Made by a program: the position numbers and the translations under genes. Of a stretch of 64,000 bases of DNA, positions 27,485 to 36,273 are shown one piece after another. Origin of the DNA: Flavobacteriaceae bacterium (GTDB lineage Bacteria; Bacteroidota; Bacteroidia; Flavobacteriales; Flavobacteriaceae); the NCBI GenBank assembly GCA_947453195.1, contig CANGFO010000010.1, forward strand, positions 1 through 64,000. Direction: 5' to 3'. The notes under the pieces were generated by a model. That model was not told the origin of the DNA. It searched no databases and saw only the letters and a program-made list of their open reading frames with translations. The first letter of the stretch is position 1, and each line of letters opens with the position of its first letter.

Positions 27485-27515
27485 AAAAAAAAGCCTCCAT
27501 TTTGGAGGCTTTTTT
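27485..27515. terminator. Bidirectional terminator between hisS and gpmI
   Basis: AAGCCTCCA / TGGAGGCTT is flanked by A and T runs and placed between convergent genes. Confidence 0.92.
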
Positions 27516-27519
27516 ATTT

Positions 27520-29037
27520 CTATAATAACGAATGTCTAGTCATGGCTTCGGGTTGTTGAACTCCCATTAATTCTAAAATGGTTGGAGCAATATCGCCAAG
27601 AACGCCATCATGAATGGATTTCAATTCTTTATCAACCAAAATAATTGGCACCGGATTGGTGGTATGTGCTGTATTAGGTGAACCATCAGGATTAATCATC
27701 GTTTCGCAATTTCCATGGTCTGCAATGATAATTGTGGTGTAGTTATTTTCAAGTGCTGCTTCTACCACTTCTTTTACACAGGCATCTACTGCTTCACAAG
27801 CTTTGATTGCTGCTTCCATAACTCCGGTATGACCTACCATGTCTCCGTTTGCAAAATTTAAACAAACAAAATCTACTTCCCCTTTTTTAAGTTCTGGCAC
27901 CAGAGCATCTTTTAATTCATAGGCACTCATTTCGGGTTGTAAATCGTAGGTGGCTACTTTAGGAGAGTTTCGTAAGATTCTGGTTTCTCCTACAAACGGG
28001 ATTTCTCTTCCGCCAGAAAAGAAGAAAGTTACGTGTGGGTATTTCTCTGTTTCGGCAATACGAATTTGAGATTTTCCTGCTTTTTCTAATACTTCGCCAA
28101 GTGTTTCCGTGATGTTGTCTTTATCGTAAATTACATGCATATTTTGATACGTATCATCATAATTGGTCATTGTAACATAATACAAATTCATTTTATGCAT
28201 GTTGAATTCATGAAAGTCTTTTTGAGAAAGTACTTCGGTTAATTCACGACCTCTATCGGTTCGGAAATTAAAGAAAATAACTACATCGTCTTCTTCAATT
28301 TTTGCTTGTGGTACATCGTTTTCATCCACCATAACTAGAGGTTGAAGGAATTCATCGGTTACATTATCGGCATAACTTTTTTGAATACTTTCCACTGCAT
28401 TTGAGCATGGGGTACCTTCGTTATGAACCAATAAGTCATAAGCCAATTTCACTCTTTCCCATCGTTTATCTCGGTCCATAGCATAGTATCTACCAATGAT
28501 TGTTGCGATTTTTGCATTCGAATTTTGAATGTGATTTTCTAAATTTGCTATATCAATTGCTGCCGATTTTGGATCAACATCTCGACCATCTGTAAAGGCA
28601 TGAATAAATACTTTTTCTAAGCCAAAATCTTGAGCAGCATCTAATAAACCATAAAGGTGTGATGTATGTGAATGCACGCCGCCATTAGAAACTAATCCTA
28701 AGAAATGCACTTTTTTATTATGGTCTTTAGCATATTGAAAAGCATCTAATAAAGGCTTTTCTTGGTTCATGGTTTTGTTTTGAACCGCTAAATTTATTTT
28801 GGCTAAATCTTGGTAAACAATTCGTCCGGCACCCAAGTTCATGTGTCCTACTTCCGAATTACCCATTTGGCCTTCTGGCAAACCTACATTCAATCCGTCA
28901 GTTCGTAATTGAGCACTAGGGTATTTAGTATATAAACTATTTATAAAAGGAATATTTGCATTATCGATAGCCGAAACTTTAGGATCTGGAGATTTTCCCC
29001 ATCCATCAAGAATCATCAAAATTACTTTCTTTTTCAT
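27520..29037 (-). CDS. gpmI: 2,3-bisphosphoglycerate-independent phosphoglycerate mutase
   Basis: GpmI interconverts 3- and 2-phosphoglycerate in glycolysis and gluconeogenesis. The 505-residue length is typical. It shows the alkaline-phosphatase-like metal sites MILDGWGKS and IIADHGNCETM, the phosphoserine nucleophile in GQMGNSEVGHMNLG, and FIHAFTDGRDVDP. It is monocistronic. The protein is cytoplasmic and manganese-dependent in characterised relatives. Confidence 0.97.
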   Translation of the reverse strand: MKKKVILMILDGWGKSPDPKVSAIDNANIPFINSLYTKYPSAQLRTDGLNVGLPEGQMGNSEVGHMNLGAGRIVYQDLAKINLAVQNKTMNQEKPLLDAFQYAKDHNKKVHFLGLVSNGGVHSHTSHLYGLLDAAQDFGLEKVFIHAFTDGRDVDPKSAAIDIANLENHIQNSNAKIATIIGRYYAMDRDKRWERVKLAYDLLVHNEGTPCSNAVESIQKSYADNVTDEFLQPLVMVDENDVPQAKIEEDDVVIFFNFRTDRGRELTEVLSQKDFHEFNMHKMNLYYVTMTNYDDTYQNMHVIYDKDNITETLGEVLEKAGKSQIRIAETEKYPHVTFFFSGGREIPFVGETRILRNSPKVATYDLQPEMSAYELKDALVPELKKGEVDFVCLNFANGDMVGHTGVMEAAIKACEAVDACVKEVVEAALENNYTTIIIADHGNCETMINPDGSPNTAHTTNPVPIILVDKELKSIHDGVLGDIAPTILELMGVQQPEAMTRHSLL

Positions 29038-29107
29038 GGCAATTAAATTTTCACAAATATAGTCATTTGCAAAATCGAAAAAGGGAAGTATAGCGTTAAA
29101 TTTAGAT

Positions 29108-29142
29108 AAAAAAAACGAAATCGTTTTAGTGATTTCGTTTTA
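29108..29142 (-). terminator. Terminator after the DUF5916 gene
   Basis: AAAACGAAATC / GATTTCGTTTT with an 8-base loop has a T run on the minus strand and lies 14 bases beyond the stop codon. Confidence 0.85.
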
Positions 29143-29155
29143 ATTTACTTGCTTA

Positions 29156-31585
29156 TTAATTAGAGAACCAATGCTTTGCATGATTGTAATCAATGAAATA
29201 TCGGATGCTAATGGACAATACATTATTCAGGCTTTCAGGGCGAAATAAATTTTTAAAATTTTGACCATAGTCTTGACTAAAATCGCCATTGGGATAGTAC
29301 GTGGAGCTATTTCGATACAATACCGAAATTTGGCTTCCAGGAGCAAACCACCAGGAGTAACTTAAATCAAGATTCCAGGAATTATAGTAACGGTCTTGGT
29401 TAGTAGAATAGCTATTGACTTCTAAATTACCATCATCTTGTAGCGTATAGAATTTATTTGCTATAGCATAACTCCAGTAATGTCGAATCGATAAGTTAAA
29501 GTTCATTACATTATTTATTGAATATTTACCTTGAACGGTATTGCTATAAGTAGTTCTGTTTCTTCTTGCAAAGATTGTATTTGAATTTGTGTCAAAAGCT
29601 GCCCAGCCTATATTATTGTTTTGGTATCCATAGGAAAAGGAATAACTCAATGAAAATTTATCACTAAATCGGTACCTTGGAGTAATGGACGCATTTATGT
29701 TATAGCGATCTTTACCATTTACTATTGCAAAAGCTGGATTAAAATCTACTGCAAATTTTCGGTTGTAATTAGTAGATAGATAAAACCAAGGGTTTACAAA
29801 CTCGGGCTGAATAATAAATTTCATTTCATTATCTGACCTAGGTTCATAAAAATCAGAAGTTTTTATTGGTCTAAAATTTATTCCATAGCCATAATAATCA
29901 TTCTTCTTATTTGAAGTATTTACATCTAGAGAAAAGCTTGCGTTTTGCAATCTATCAGTTCGATTATCAAATTCAACATATTCATTTAGGCCTACTGAAA
30001 AGCTATTGAAAGTTTTAGTTGGATTTAAAATGCGGTAGCTTTGATTAGCAAAAAAATCATGGTAATGCGTTTGATAATTGATTCCTAAATCATTTGGATC
30101 GTAACCTTTCGAATAATATTCAGTTCCAACAGCGTATCGAAATTTTCCACTTGTTTCAGAAAAATTCAAGGACATTTCATGACCTTTTTTTATCTCTAAA
30201 GCTTTTTGGTCATTTACATAACTGTATTTCGCATCTCCAGATAAATTGAAGGTATTTTTCTTTGTGTTCAAATCAAAAACTAAGGCAGAAACATTCGCAT
30301 CTCTAAATTCTCCATTTCGGGTTACATTGGTGTTGACAAGAGAAACGGAGGAGTTTTTTCTAAAACGTTGATTTAATACCAATACATTATAATTTGCCAA
30401 AGGTTCTACCAATTCTTTTCGCCTATCTCCTGTGACTGTATTTCTTATTTCTGCAAATGTTTTATCTGTTACGGCATTTAGTACTCCAATACCTAATCCG
30501 TTTTTCGTTCTACCTGAGATTTTTAGAGCATTTAATAAATTTACAGTTGCTGGGTTTTTAATAAATTCTTCATTGGTTTCCAGATTGGCATAAGTTGAAG
30601 GTCCGCCACCAATTCTTCGGGAATAGAAAATACCTCCTTTATTAAATAAGTCGGTTCCCTCGGTAAAAAATGGACGATTTTCTGCAAATTGTTGTTCAAA
30701 CGGACTTAAGTTTAATACCACATTATCAAATGCTGTTTGACCAAAATCGGGAATCATAATAGCGTCCAAGGTAAAAGCATCGCTGATGCCATATTTAATA
30801 TCTAATCCACCTTTCAATTCTCCCTTTGTTTGTTGTTGGTTACTGTTTAAATAAAAGGAAGAATAAGGGATAAGGAATAGACGAGTAGGGGTGTCAATAT
30901 TTTCAATTCCTTCTAATAATCCGGCTTGAACACTTTCATTATTTATTTTATTGTCTATTAAATTCCAAGTAAATTGTTGTCGATCACGATTGATGTCTCT
31001 ATAAAAATTTAAACCCCAGGTTTGTTTTTTATCTGAAGAAAAACGCAACGCTGCATAAGGAATTTTTAGCTCGGCAACCCATCCAAAATCTGTGATTTCT
31101 ACATGGCTATCCCAAATAGCATTCCAAGAAAAATCTTGATCAGTAGTATTTGTATACATGGCATCTATTTGCACGCCTGCGGCACTTACAGCAAATCGTG
31201 CTTCTTGTTGACCGTCGTTATATCCATTTATAAATACTCCAAACATATCGGCGGAAGCATCATTATCTCTTAAAGTAAGTTCTTTCCTAATTTTGCTCGG
31301 TTCGTTGTCAAATAGGGTTGCACCTATGTAAATAGCATCATTGTCATAAACTACTTTTACCTCTGTTCTTCTTTCTTTTAATTCGGGCTTGCCATTATCA
31401 GGATTAATCATCACAAAGTCAGTTGCTATTTCTGCGTTTTTCCAAATAGCTTCAGTTAACTTACCATCAATACTAATTTTTTCATTGCAAAATTGAGTAT
31501 GTAAAGTTTTTTTTGGACTTTGAGAATATCCAATAAAACCTATGAATAGTAGGGTGATAATTTTGAAAAAGGTTGATTTATTCAT
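29156..31585 (-). CDS. DUF5916 protein with CBM9-like N-terminal domain
   Basis: The 809-residue envelope protein has a signal peptide (to about residue 22, IGYSQ). A carbohydrate-binding CBM9-like domain follows at about 35-210 (ISIDGKLTEAIWKNAEIATDF). The long DUF5916 region (about 240-809) is rich in alternating aromatic strands and ends in YFIDYNHAKHWFSN, like an outer-membrane beta barrel. The function of the family is unknown. The ATG at 31585 was preferred to 31606 because a TAATTTTG element covers 31604-31611. Confidence 0.88.
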   Translation of the reverse strand: MNKSTFFKIITLLFIGFIGYSQSPKKTLHTQFCNEKISIDGKLTEAIWKNAEIATDFVMINPDNGKPELKERRTEVKVVYDNDAIYIGATLFDNEPSKIRKELTLRDNDASADMFGVFINGYNDGQQEARFAVSAAGVQIDAMYTNTTDQDFSWNAIWDSHVEITDFGWVAELKIPYAALRFSSDKKQTWGLNFYRDINRDRQQFTWNLIDNKINNESVQAGLLEGIENIDTPTRLFLIPYSSFYLNSNQQQTKGELKGGLDIKYGISDAFTLDAIMIPDFGQTAFDNVVLNLSPFEQQFAENRPFFTEGTDLFNKGGIFYSRRIGGGPSTYANLETNEEFIKNPATVNLLNALKISGRTKNGLGIGVLNAVTDKTFAEIRNTVTGDRRKELVEPLANYNVLVLNQRFRKNSSVSLVNTNVTRNGEFRDANVSALVFDLNTKKNTFNLSGDAKYSYVNDQKALEIKKGHEMSLNFSETSGKFRYAVGTEYYSKGYDPNDLGINYQTHYHDFFANQSYRILNPTKTFNSFSVGLNEYVEFDNRTDRLQNASFSLDVNTSNKKNDYYGYGINFRPIKTSDFYEPRSDNEMKFIIQPEFVNPWFYLSTNYNRKFAVDFNPAFAIVNGKDRYNINASITPRYRFSDKFSLSYSFSYGYQNNNIGWAAFDTNSNTIFARRNRTTYSNTVQGKYSINNVMNFNLSIRHYWSYAIANKFYTLQDDGNLEVNSYSTNQDRYYNSWNLDLSYSWWFAPGSQISVLYRNSSTYYPNGDFSQDYGQNFKNLFRPESLNNVLSISIRYFIDYNHAKHWFSN

Positions 31586-31603
31586 GGTTAAATTTTCTGG
31601 GGC

Positions 31604-31611
31604 CAAAATTA
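31604..31611 (-). promoter_or_regulatory. -7 element of the DUF5916 gene
   Basis: TAATTTTG on the minus strand puts transcription start near 31597, 12 bases before the chosen ATG. Confidence 0.55.
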
Positions 31612-31677
31612 ATTGTCTAACTTTATAATAGACTAAAAAATAAGTTAATTGTTACAGGCCAAATCAATTTTTTTATT

Positions 31678-33378
31678 CTAATTTTTTAATTTAGAATACA
31701 AGTCGGCATCCAAGCAATAGATGTCTTCTCTAAATTGAAGAACCCCATTGTTTTCCCATGCTGTCCAATACCATAAATGTAAATATATGGGTTCTTTTAT
31801 TTTGATTACAATGGTTTTTAGTTCTGGTTTAGGTAAGGGTTTAGTGTCAATTTTCAACATAGGATTTTTTGCTACTAATTTGGAGTTTTTTAGGTTGATT
31901 TCCAATTGCTTTTTTCTTTGTAATTTGTTGTAATACGCTATGTCGGTCGTGTCTTTTATTTTTTGTAAAGGCCACTTTAAAGTGTCATTTAATATGTAGG
32001 TGGCCATTTCTAAGGGTTTTTCAAGTCTAACGCAGCCCGAACTTAACGATCGAAAAGTGTAATCAAAAAAATTACGGTGGTTGGTGTCATGTAAGTAAAC
32101 TGAAAAGCGGTTTGGGAAGTTTATTTTCATGGAACCTAGTGAATTGTTTTTGCTAGGTTTTTGAACGTATTTATAAAGATAGGCCTCTTTAATATTCCAG
32201 GTGTAGGGGTTAACTTCAATATTATTTGGGTCTAAAATTACCAATCCTTTTTTCTTAAATACATTCCGATTTTTCTTTGCTTCAGGATAAATATCTTCTT
32301 TTAGGATGGTTGGGGGTACCGTCCAATTTGGATTCAAATTTACATTCGACAATTTTGAATCTAATATAGGTGTCATTCTTGAATCTTTACCAACAACAAT
32401 TCGTTGCGATAAAAGGGTGTCGTTGTTTTTTACTGCAACGATGGAATAATTCGGAATGTTTATTAAAAGGTAATTGTCTTCAAAATGGTGTGTGTACCAT
32501 CTCCAACGTTCTAAGTTGGCAATCACTTGTTCAATACGTTGGTTTCGACTATAGTTTAAAGCTTCAATTGTGCTTCTGCCAATGATTGCATCGGGTTTTA
32601 GTCCATGTCTTGCTTGAAATGTCTTTACAGCTTCTTGTGTTTTTTTATTGTAAAAAGTGGAAAGGGTAGAATCTTTTTCTTTTAAATCTCCCCAGTAATT
32701 CAGTCTTTTTTTGACTATTGGTATGTAATTGTTTTTTGTATTTGGTACTATTTTTTCTTTTAGATTAATTAATCCAATTGTTTTTTCTGCAGGATAATGT
32801 TTCAACAATTTCAAACTAGATTTTAGTTTTTTGTATACCCAATGATTTGGCTTGCAATTTTCTAAAGCAGTTTTTAGATTATTACTTTTTATTCCTTCGT
32901 CTAATATTGAATTTTCAGATATTTTTTTCTCATCCAAATCCCAGTTTCGATATAATTTTTTTGGATTTAATTTTCCTTTGCTGAAGTGTGCAATTAATTT
33001 TTGAGCACTTAGGGTTAATGCTATGTCATAATCTATTAGTAAGGAATCGGAAAGGGTTTCTCTTTTTGATTCAAAATTCAGTAGCGTTGTTTGGTTATAT
33101 TCTTTGGGTTCTAAACCTTCGTTTTCAGAATTTGCAATTTCTTGTATTAAAATTTCCCTATTGAATTTGGAGTTCCATGCTAATTCATAGTTGTTTTTTC
33201 TATAGAAATCAATTAACATATCGTTATGGGTATTCAGAATTCGGGTTGAATCAATTGCGTTGTATTTTTGATTGAATGGTGATTCAAAAAAGGAGGCTTG
33301 TGAACTCGAGCTTTTTGAGATTGTTTTATTACAAATAACAATTATTATTAAAAGAGCTACGAAGTATTTTTTTTTCAT
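31678..33378 (-). CDS. L,D-transpeptidase (YcbB/LdtD-like)
   Basis: The 566-residue envelope enzyme makes 3-3 peptidoglycan cross-links in relatives. An N-terminal membrane segment is followed by a scaffold region and a peptidoglycan-binding domain (TQEAVKTFQARHGLKPDAIIG). The YkuD catalytic domain carries HDTNHRNFF and SSGCVRLEKP, with the catalytic cysteine near residue 447. The C-terminal 80 residues hold a short Lys-rich tail. The layout matches the large YcbB class. Its 3' neighbour on the leftward side is the DUF5916 gene. It overlaps the upstream acetyltransferase gene by 4 bases. Confidence 0.93.
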   Translation of the reverse strand: MKKKYFVALLIIIVICNKTISKSSSSQASFFESPFNQKYNAIDSTRILNTHNDMLIDFYRKNNYELAWNSKFNREILIQEIANSENEGLEPKEYNQTTLLNFESKRETLSDSLLIDYDIALTLSAQKLIAHFSKGKLNPKKLYRNWDLDEKKISENSILDEGIKSNNLKTALENCKPNHWVYKKLKSSLKLLKHYPAEKTIGLINLKEKIVPNTKNNYIPIVKKRLNYWGDLKEKDSTLSTFYNKKTQEAVKTFQARHGLKPDAIIGRSTIEALNYSRNQRIEQVIANLERWRWYTHHFEDNYLLINIPNYSIVAVKNNDTLLSQRIVVGKDSRMTPILDSKLSNVNLNPNWTVPPTILKEDIYPEAKKNRNVFKKKGLVILDPNNIEVNPYTWNIKEAYLYKYVQKPSKNNSLGSMKINFPNRFSVYLHDTNHRNFFDYTFRSLSSGCVRLEKPLEMATYILNDTLKWPLQKIKDTTDIAYYNKLQRKKQLEINLKNSKLVAKNPMLKIDTKPLPKPELKTIVIKIKEPIYLHLWYWTAWENNGVLQFREDIYCLDADLYSKLKN

Positions 33379-33821
33379 GGGTAATCAATTTCTTTTTTCA
33401 TTAAATAGTGAGGTCCTATTTCAGGTATTGAGAAAGAAGTTCCAACTTTTTCGTAATGTGATTTTTCATAAAAAGAAACCGCCGTTACACGAGCGTTAAA
33501 CCATATTAAAGTTCCGTGTTGACTTTTAATATATGCTTCACTGCGTTGCAGTAATTTTTCTCCAAATCCCTTTTTTTGAAATTCGGATAAAATGGCCATT
33601 CCTCTTATTTGAAATTGATTCGGGGAATTAAATATACAATTTTTTATTGAAAATACAGAAACTACACCAATTAATTTTTTATCATAAAACAAACCAAAAT
33701 GATGGGTGGTAGGTAAATCATCTCCTTCAAAGTGACAACTTTCAATGGGTTTTCCAATCCTTAACACAGGTTGTCTTACTAAATAGGTTTCTTTGGCGCT
33801 AATATTTTTTATGATTTCCAT
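33375..33821 (-). CDS. GNAT family N-acetyltransferase
   Basis: The 148-residue protein has the GNAT core: RGMAILSEFQKKGFGEKLL (acetyl-CoA loop QKKGFG) and VSFYEKSHYEKVG near the C-terminus. The substrate is unknown. Its stop overlaps the start of the L,D-transpeptidase gene by 4 bases, so the two are translationally coupled. Confidence 0.87.
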   Translation of the reverse strand: MEIIKNISAKETYLVRQPVLRIGKPIESCHFEGDDLPTTHHFGLFYDKKLIGVVSVFSIKNCIFNSPNQFQIRGMAILSEFQKKGFGEKLLQRSEAYIKSQHGTLIWFNARVTAVSFYEKSHYEKVGTSFSIPEIGPHYLMKKEIDYP

Positions 33822-33924
33822 ATTTTTTTTAAAATAATAGAATAGGTAACAAATTAATAATAAAACTTTTAGCTTTCTAGTTAGTTTCTAATTTATAAAG
33901 ATACTGAAAATTTTCTGAAAAAAA

Positions 33925-33957
33925 TTTGCAATCAAAGAAACAATTACTTTATATTTG
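33925..33957 (+). promoter_or_regulatory. Promoter of tRNA-Gly
   Basis: TTTG (33925-33928) and TATATTTG (33950-33957) are 21 bases apart. The tRNA begins 10 bases after the -7 element. Confidence 0.75.
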
Positions 33958-33967
33958 CACTCGCAAT

Positions 33968-34040
<73 letters not shown>

Positions 34041-34044
34041 CTAC

Positions 34045-34079
34045 AAAAAAAACCCGAATCATTTGATTCGGGTTTTTTT
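34045..34079. terminator. Bidirectional terminator between tRNA-Gly and pepE
   Basis: ACCCGAATCA / TGATTCGGGT is flanked by A and T runs. Confidence 0.9.
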
Positions 34080-34082
34080 ATT

Positions 34083-34787
34083 TTATAATGTGGCCAAATT
34101 GGTTTCTGGATCTAACTCTGTCGGCTCTTGAGTTTGAGTAAACCATCTTGCCGTTAACGAACCTTTTAGTAGAATGGTATCGCCTTTAACATCCAGCCAA
34201 CTTCCTTCGCGTAAACCTAAAACTGGAATATCGTTAAATGAATGAAATTCCTTAATTCGGGTTTCTCTAGTTTCTCCCATGTGCTTACTTGTGGTGTCGG
34301 GATCTAAATAATGGGGATTTAAATTAAACGGAATTGCTCCAAGTGTTGCAAAACTTGGTGGGTAAATAATCGGCATGTCGTTGGTGGTTTGCATTGAAAT
34401 GCCTGTAATATTACTTCCTGCGCTGGTGCCAAGATACGGGGTGCCATTAGCAATTGCTTTTGATAATGCCTCCATAACCTTGTTTTGATACAATTGGGTA
34501 ACCAATAAAAAGGTGTTACCGCCACCTGTAAAAATCCCTTGGGCACTTGTGATAGCTTCTACAGGATTTGAGAAGGTATGTAAGCCTACTACTTTTTTAT
34601 TTATTTTGGCAAATGCAGTACTAACATTTTTGGTGTAAGCATCTTCTGTTATGCCGCCTGGACGTGCATAGGGAATAAAAAGTAGGGTCTCGCAATTGGC
34701 AAAATGATTTTCCAATACGGGTAATAAATAATCTAAATATTCACCTCCATGAATTGTGGAAGTGCTTGCTATGATTAGGTTTTTCAT
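34083..34787 (-). CDS. pepE: Dipeptidase E (aspartyl dipeptidase)
   Basis: PepE hydrolyses dipeptides with N-terminal aspartate. The 234-residue S51 family protein has the nucleophile elbow YLGTSAGSN (Ser), GIFTGGGNTF and NPHYLDPD, all typical of the cytoplasmic enzyme. It is monocistronic. TAGCTTTG on the minus strand at 34807-34814 is a likely -7 element. Confidence 0.93.
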   Translation of the reverse strand: MKNLIIASTSTIHGGEYLDYLLPVLENHFANCETLLFIPYARPGGITEDAYTKNVSTAFAKINKKVVGLHTFSNPVEAITSAQGIFTGGGNTFLLVTQLYQNKVMEALSKAIANGTPYLGTSAGSNITGISMQTTNDMPIIYPPSFATLGAIPFNLNPHYLDPDTTSKHMGETRETRIKEFHSFNDIPVLGLREGSWLDVKGDTILLKGSLTARWFTQTQEPTELDPETNLATL

Positions 34788-34806
34788 TGTATTATTCTAA
34801 TTTTTG

Positions 34807-34862
34807 CAAAGCTACAAATTTATAATTAACAAAAAATTACCATTACTTTGGCTCTAATTTTG
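34807..34862. promoter_or_regulatory. Divergent promoter region pepE / carboxypeptidase-like gene
   Basis: The minus strand has TAGCTTTG (34807-34814) for pepE. The plus strand has TAATTTTG (34855-34862) for the rightward gene. Confidence 0.5.
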
Positions 34863-34906
34863 CAAAAGTTTAAAATACTTTTACCAAAATATTTAACTTC
34901 TTTTTC

Positions 34907-35671
34907 TTGCATACTTTTAAGTTTAGTTTCGTTTTTCTCTTTTTTCTAAATGCTGTTTTAGGACAAACGAACGCTGTATATAGAAATTTAAACGGAAAAG
35001 TAACTTCAACTTATTCTGATTTAGAGGGGATTTATTTAATCAATCTTAAATCTAAAGAAACAACTTTAACCGAACACGGTGGTTATTTCTCTATTAAAGC
35101 AAGTGTTGGTGATTCGTTATTATTTTCTTCTGTTCAATTTAAAGCTTTAAAAGTAGCCGTTAAAGAAACCGATTTTAATAAGGAATTATTTTTTGTAAAA
35201 ATGGATCCCATTGTGCGGTTTTTGGATGAGGTACGATTTAATGAATATAAAAATATTAATGCCGTTTCCCTCGGAATTATTTCGCCAAATACCAAGCATT
35301 ATACTCCTGCAGAACGGAAATTGAATGCGGCATCAAATGCTTATCCTACTTTGGGTGTAGGTAATTTTATAGGAGGTTCTGCTGGGCTTGATCCTGTTTT
35401 GAATTGGATTTCGGGTCGTACTGCCATGCTAAAAAAAGAAGTGGAAGTAGAGAAAAAAGAAACTTTAATGGATAAAGTAGAGGGCTGGTTTGAAAAGAAA
35501 TATTTTATTCAAACGCTTAAAATACCCGAGGATTATGTTAAAGGTTTTGAATACTACATCGTTGAAGATCCAAAATTTGCTGAAGCCATGAAATCCAAAA
35601 ACAAAACGATGGCTACCTTTATTATGAATGATCTTGCAGTTAAATACAACCAACTTTTGAAGGATAAATAA
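34907..35671 (+). CDS. Exported protein with carboxypeptidase-like regulatory N-terminal domain
   Basis: The 254-residue protein has a signal peptide (to LGQ, residue 20). A beta-sandwich resembling the carboxypeptidase-regulatory-like domain (about 25-95: GKVTSTYSDLEGIYLINLKSKETTLTEHGGYFSI) is followed by a basic, helical C-terminal half seen in Bacteroidota envelope proteins. Its role is unknown. Translation seems to start at a TTG, with the hydrophobic signal beginning a few codons later. It is followed 12 bases later by a DUF6702 gene and then an M1 peptidase. Confidence 0.7.
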   Translation: MHTFKFSFVFLFFLNAVLGQTNAVYRNLNGKVTSTYSDLEGIYLINLKSKETTLTEHGGYFSIKASVGDSLLFSSVQFKALKVAVKETDFNKELFFVKMDPIVRFLDEVRFNEYKNINAVSLGIISPNTKHYTPAERKLNAASNAYPTLGVGNFIGGSAGLDPVLNWISGRTAMLKKEVEVEKKETLMDKVEGWFEKKYFIQTLKIPEDYVKGFEYYIVEDPKFAEAMKSKNKTMATFIMNDLAVKYNQLLKDK

Positions 35672-35683
35672 TTTAACCTATTT

Positions 35684-36214
35684 TTGAACATTAGTTCACT
35701 AATTTTTTTTAAAGTGCCCAATTTTTTCAAATTTCTAGTTTTATCAATAGTACTGTTTGTCCTCACTTCAATGGGTATTCACAAATACTATATGGCAATT
35801 TACCAAGTTGATTTTGTACCTCAAAAAAAACGAATTCAAGTTACATCTCGTATTTTTGTAGATGATTTAAATGCAGCTTTAGAGAAAAAATTTCATATGA
35901 AATCAAATTTGGGTTCAACCCAAGAAACCCCTCAAGAGGTGCAAAATTTGAAGAAATACCTCGCTGAAAAATTTTCCGTAAAAGTAAATGGAGTTTTAAA
36001 ACCAATGACTTATTTGAGTAAAGAATTGGAAGCAAATGTGCTGATTTGCTATTTAAGAATACCTGAAATTTCCAAGATCAATAGTCTAGAAATTGAAAAT
36101 TCGTTGTTAATGGAATGGAATTCCGATCAGCAAAATATTATACAAGCTAACCTTAACGGAGAAAAGCAGTCAGTAATGCTTACTTCAGATAATTATAAAC
36201 GAACGTTAAAATAA
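35684..36214 (+). CDS. DUF6702 family protein
   Basis: The 176-residue protein has an N-terminal hydrophobic signal or anchor (about 13-28), then MGIHKYYMAIYQVDF, the conserved start of the DUF6702 domain in Flavobacteriaceae. In that family it commonly sits next to an M1 metallopeptidase, as here. The start is TTG at 35684 or GTG at 35714; the latter begins directly at the hydrophobic segment. The function is unknown, probably periplasmic or outer-membrane associated. Confidence 0.72.
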   Translation: MNISSLIFFKVPNFFKFLVLSIVLFVLTSMGIHKYYMAIYQVDFVPQKKRIQVTSRIFVDDLNAALEKKFHMKSNLGSTQETPQEVQNLKKYLAEKFSVKVNGVLKPMTYLSKELEANVLICYLRIPEISKINSLEIENSLLMEWNSDQQNIIQANLNGEKQSVMLTSDNYKRTLK

Positions 36215-36273
36215 TGGCCGAAGTAATTAATTTAAAAAAATAAATTACTTTTATGCTTTAAAAATTCATATCC

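Noticed and set aside
35465..35766. Minus-strand frames opposite the carboxypeptidase-like and DUF6702 genes
   Set aside because: They have no recognisable motifs and fully overlap better-supported genes.
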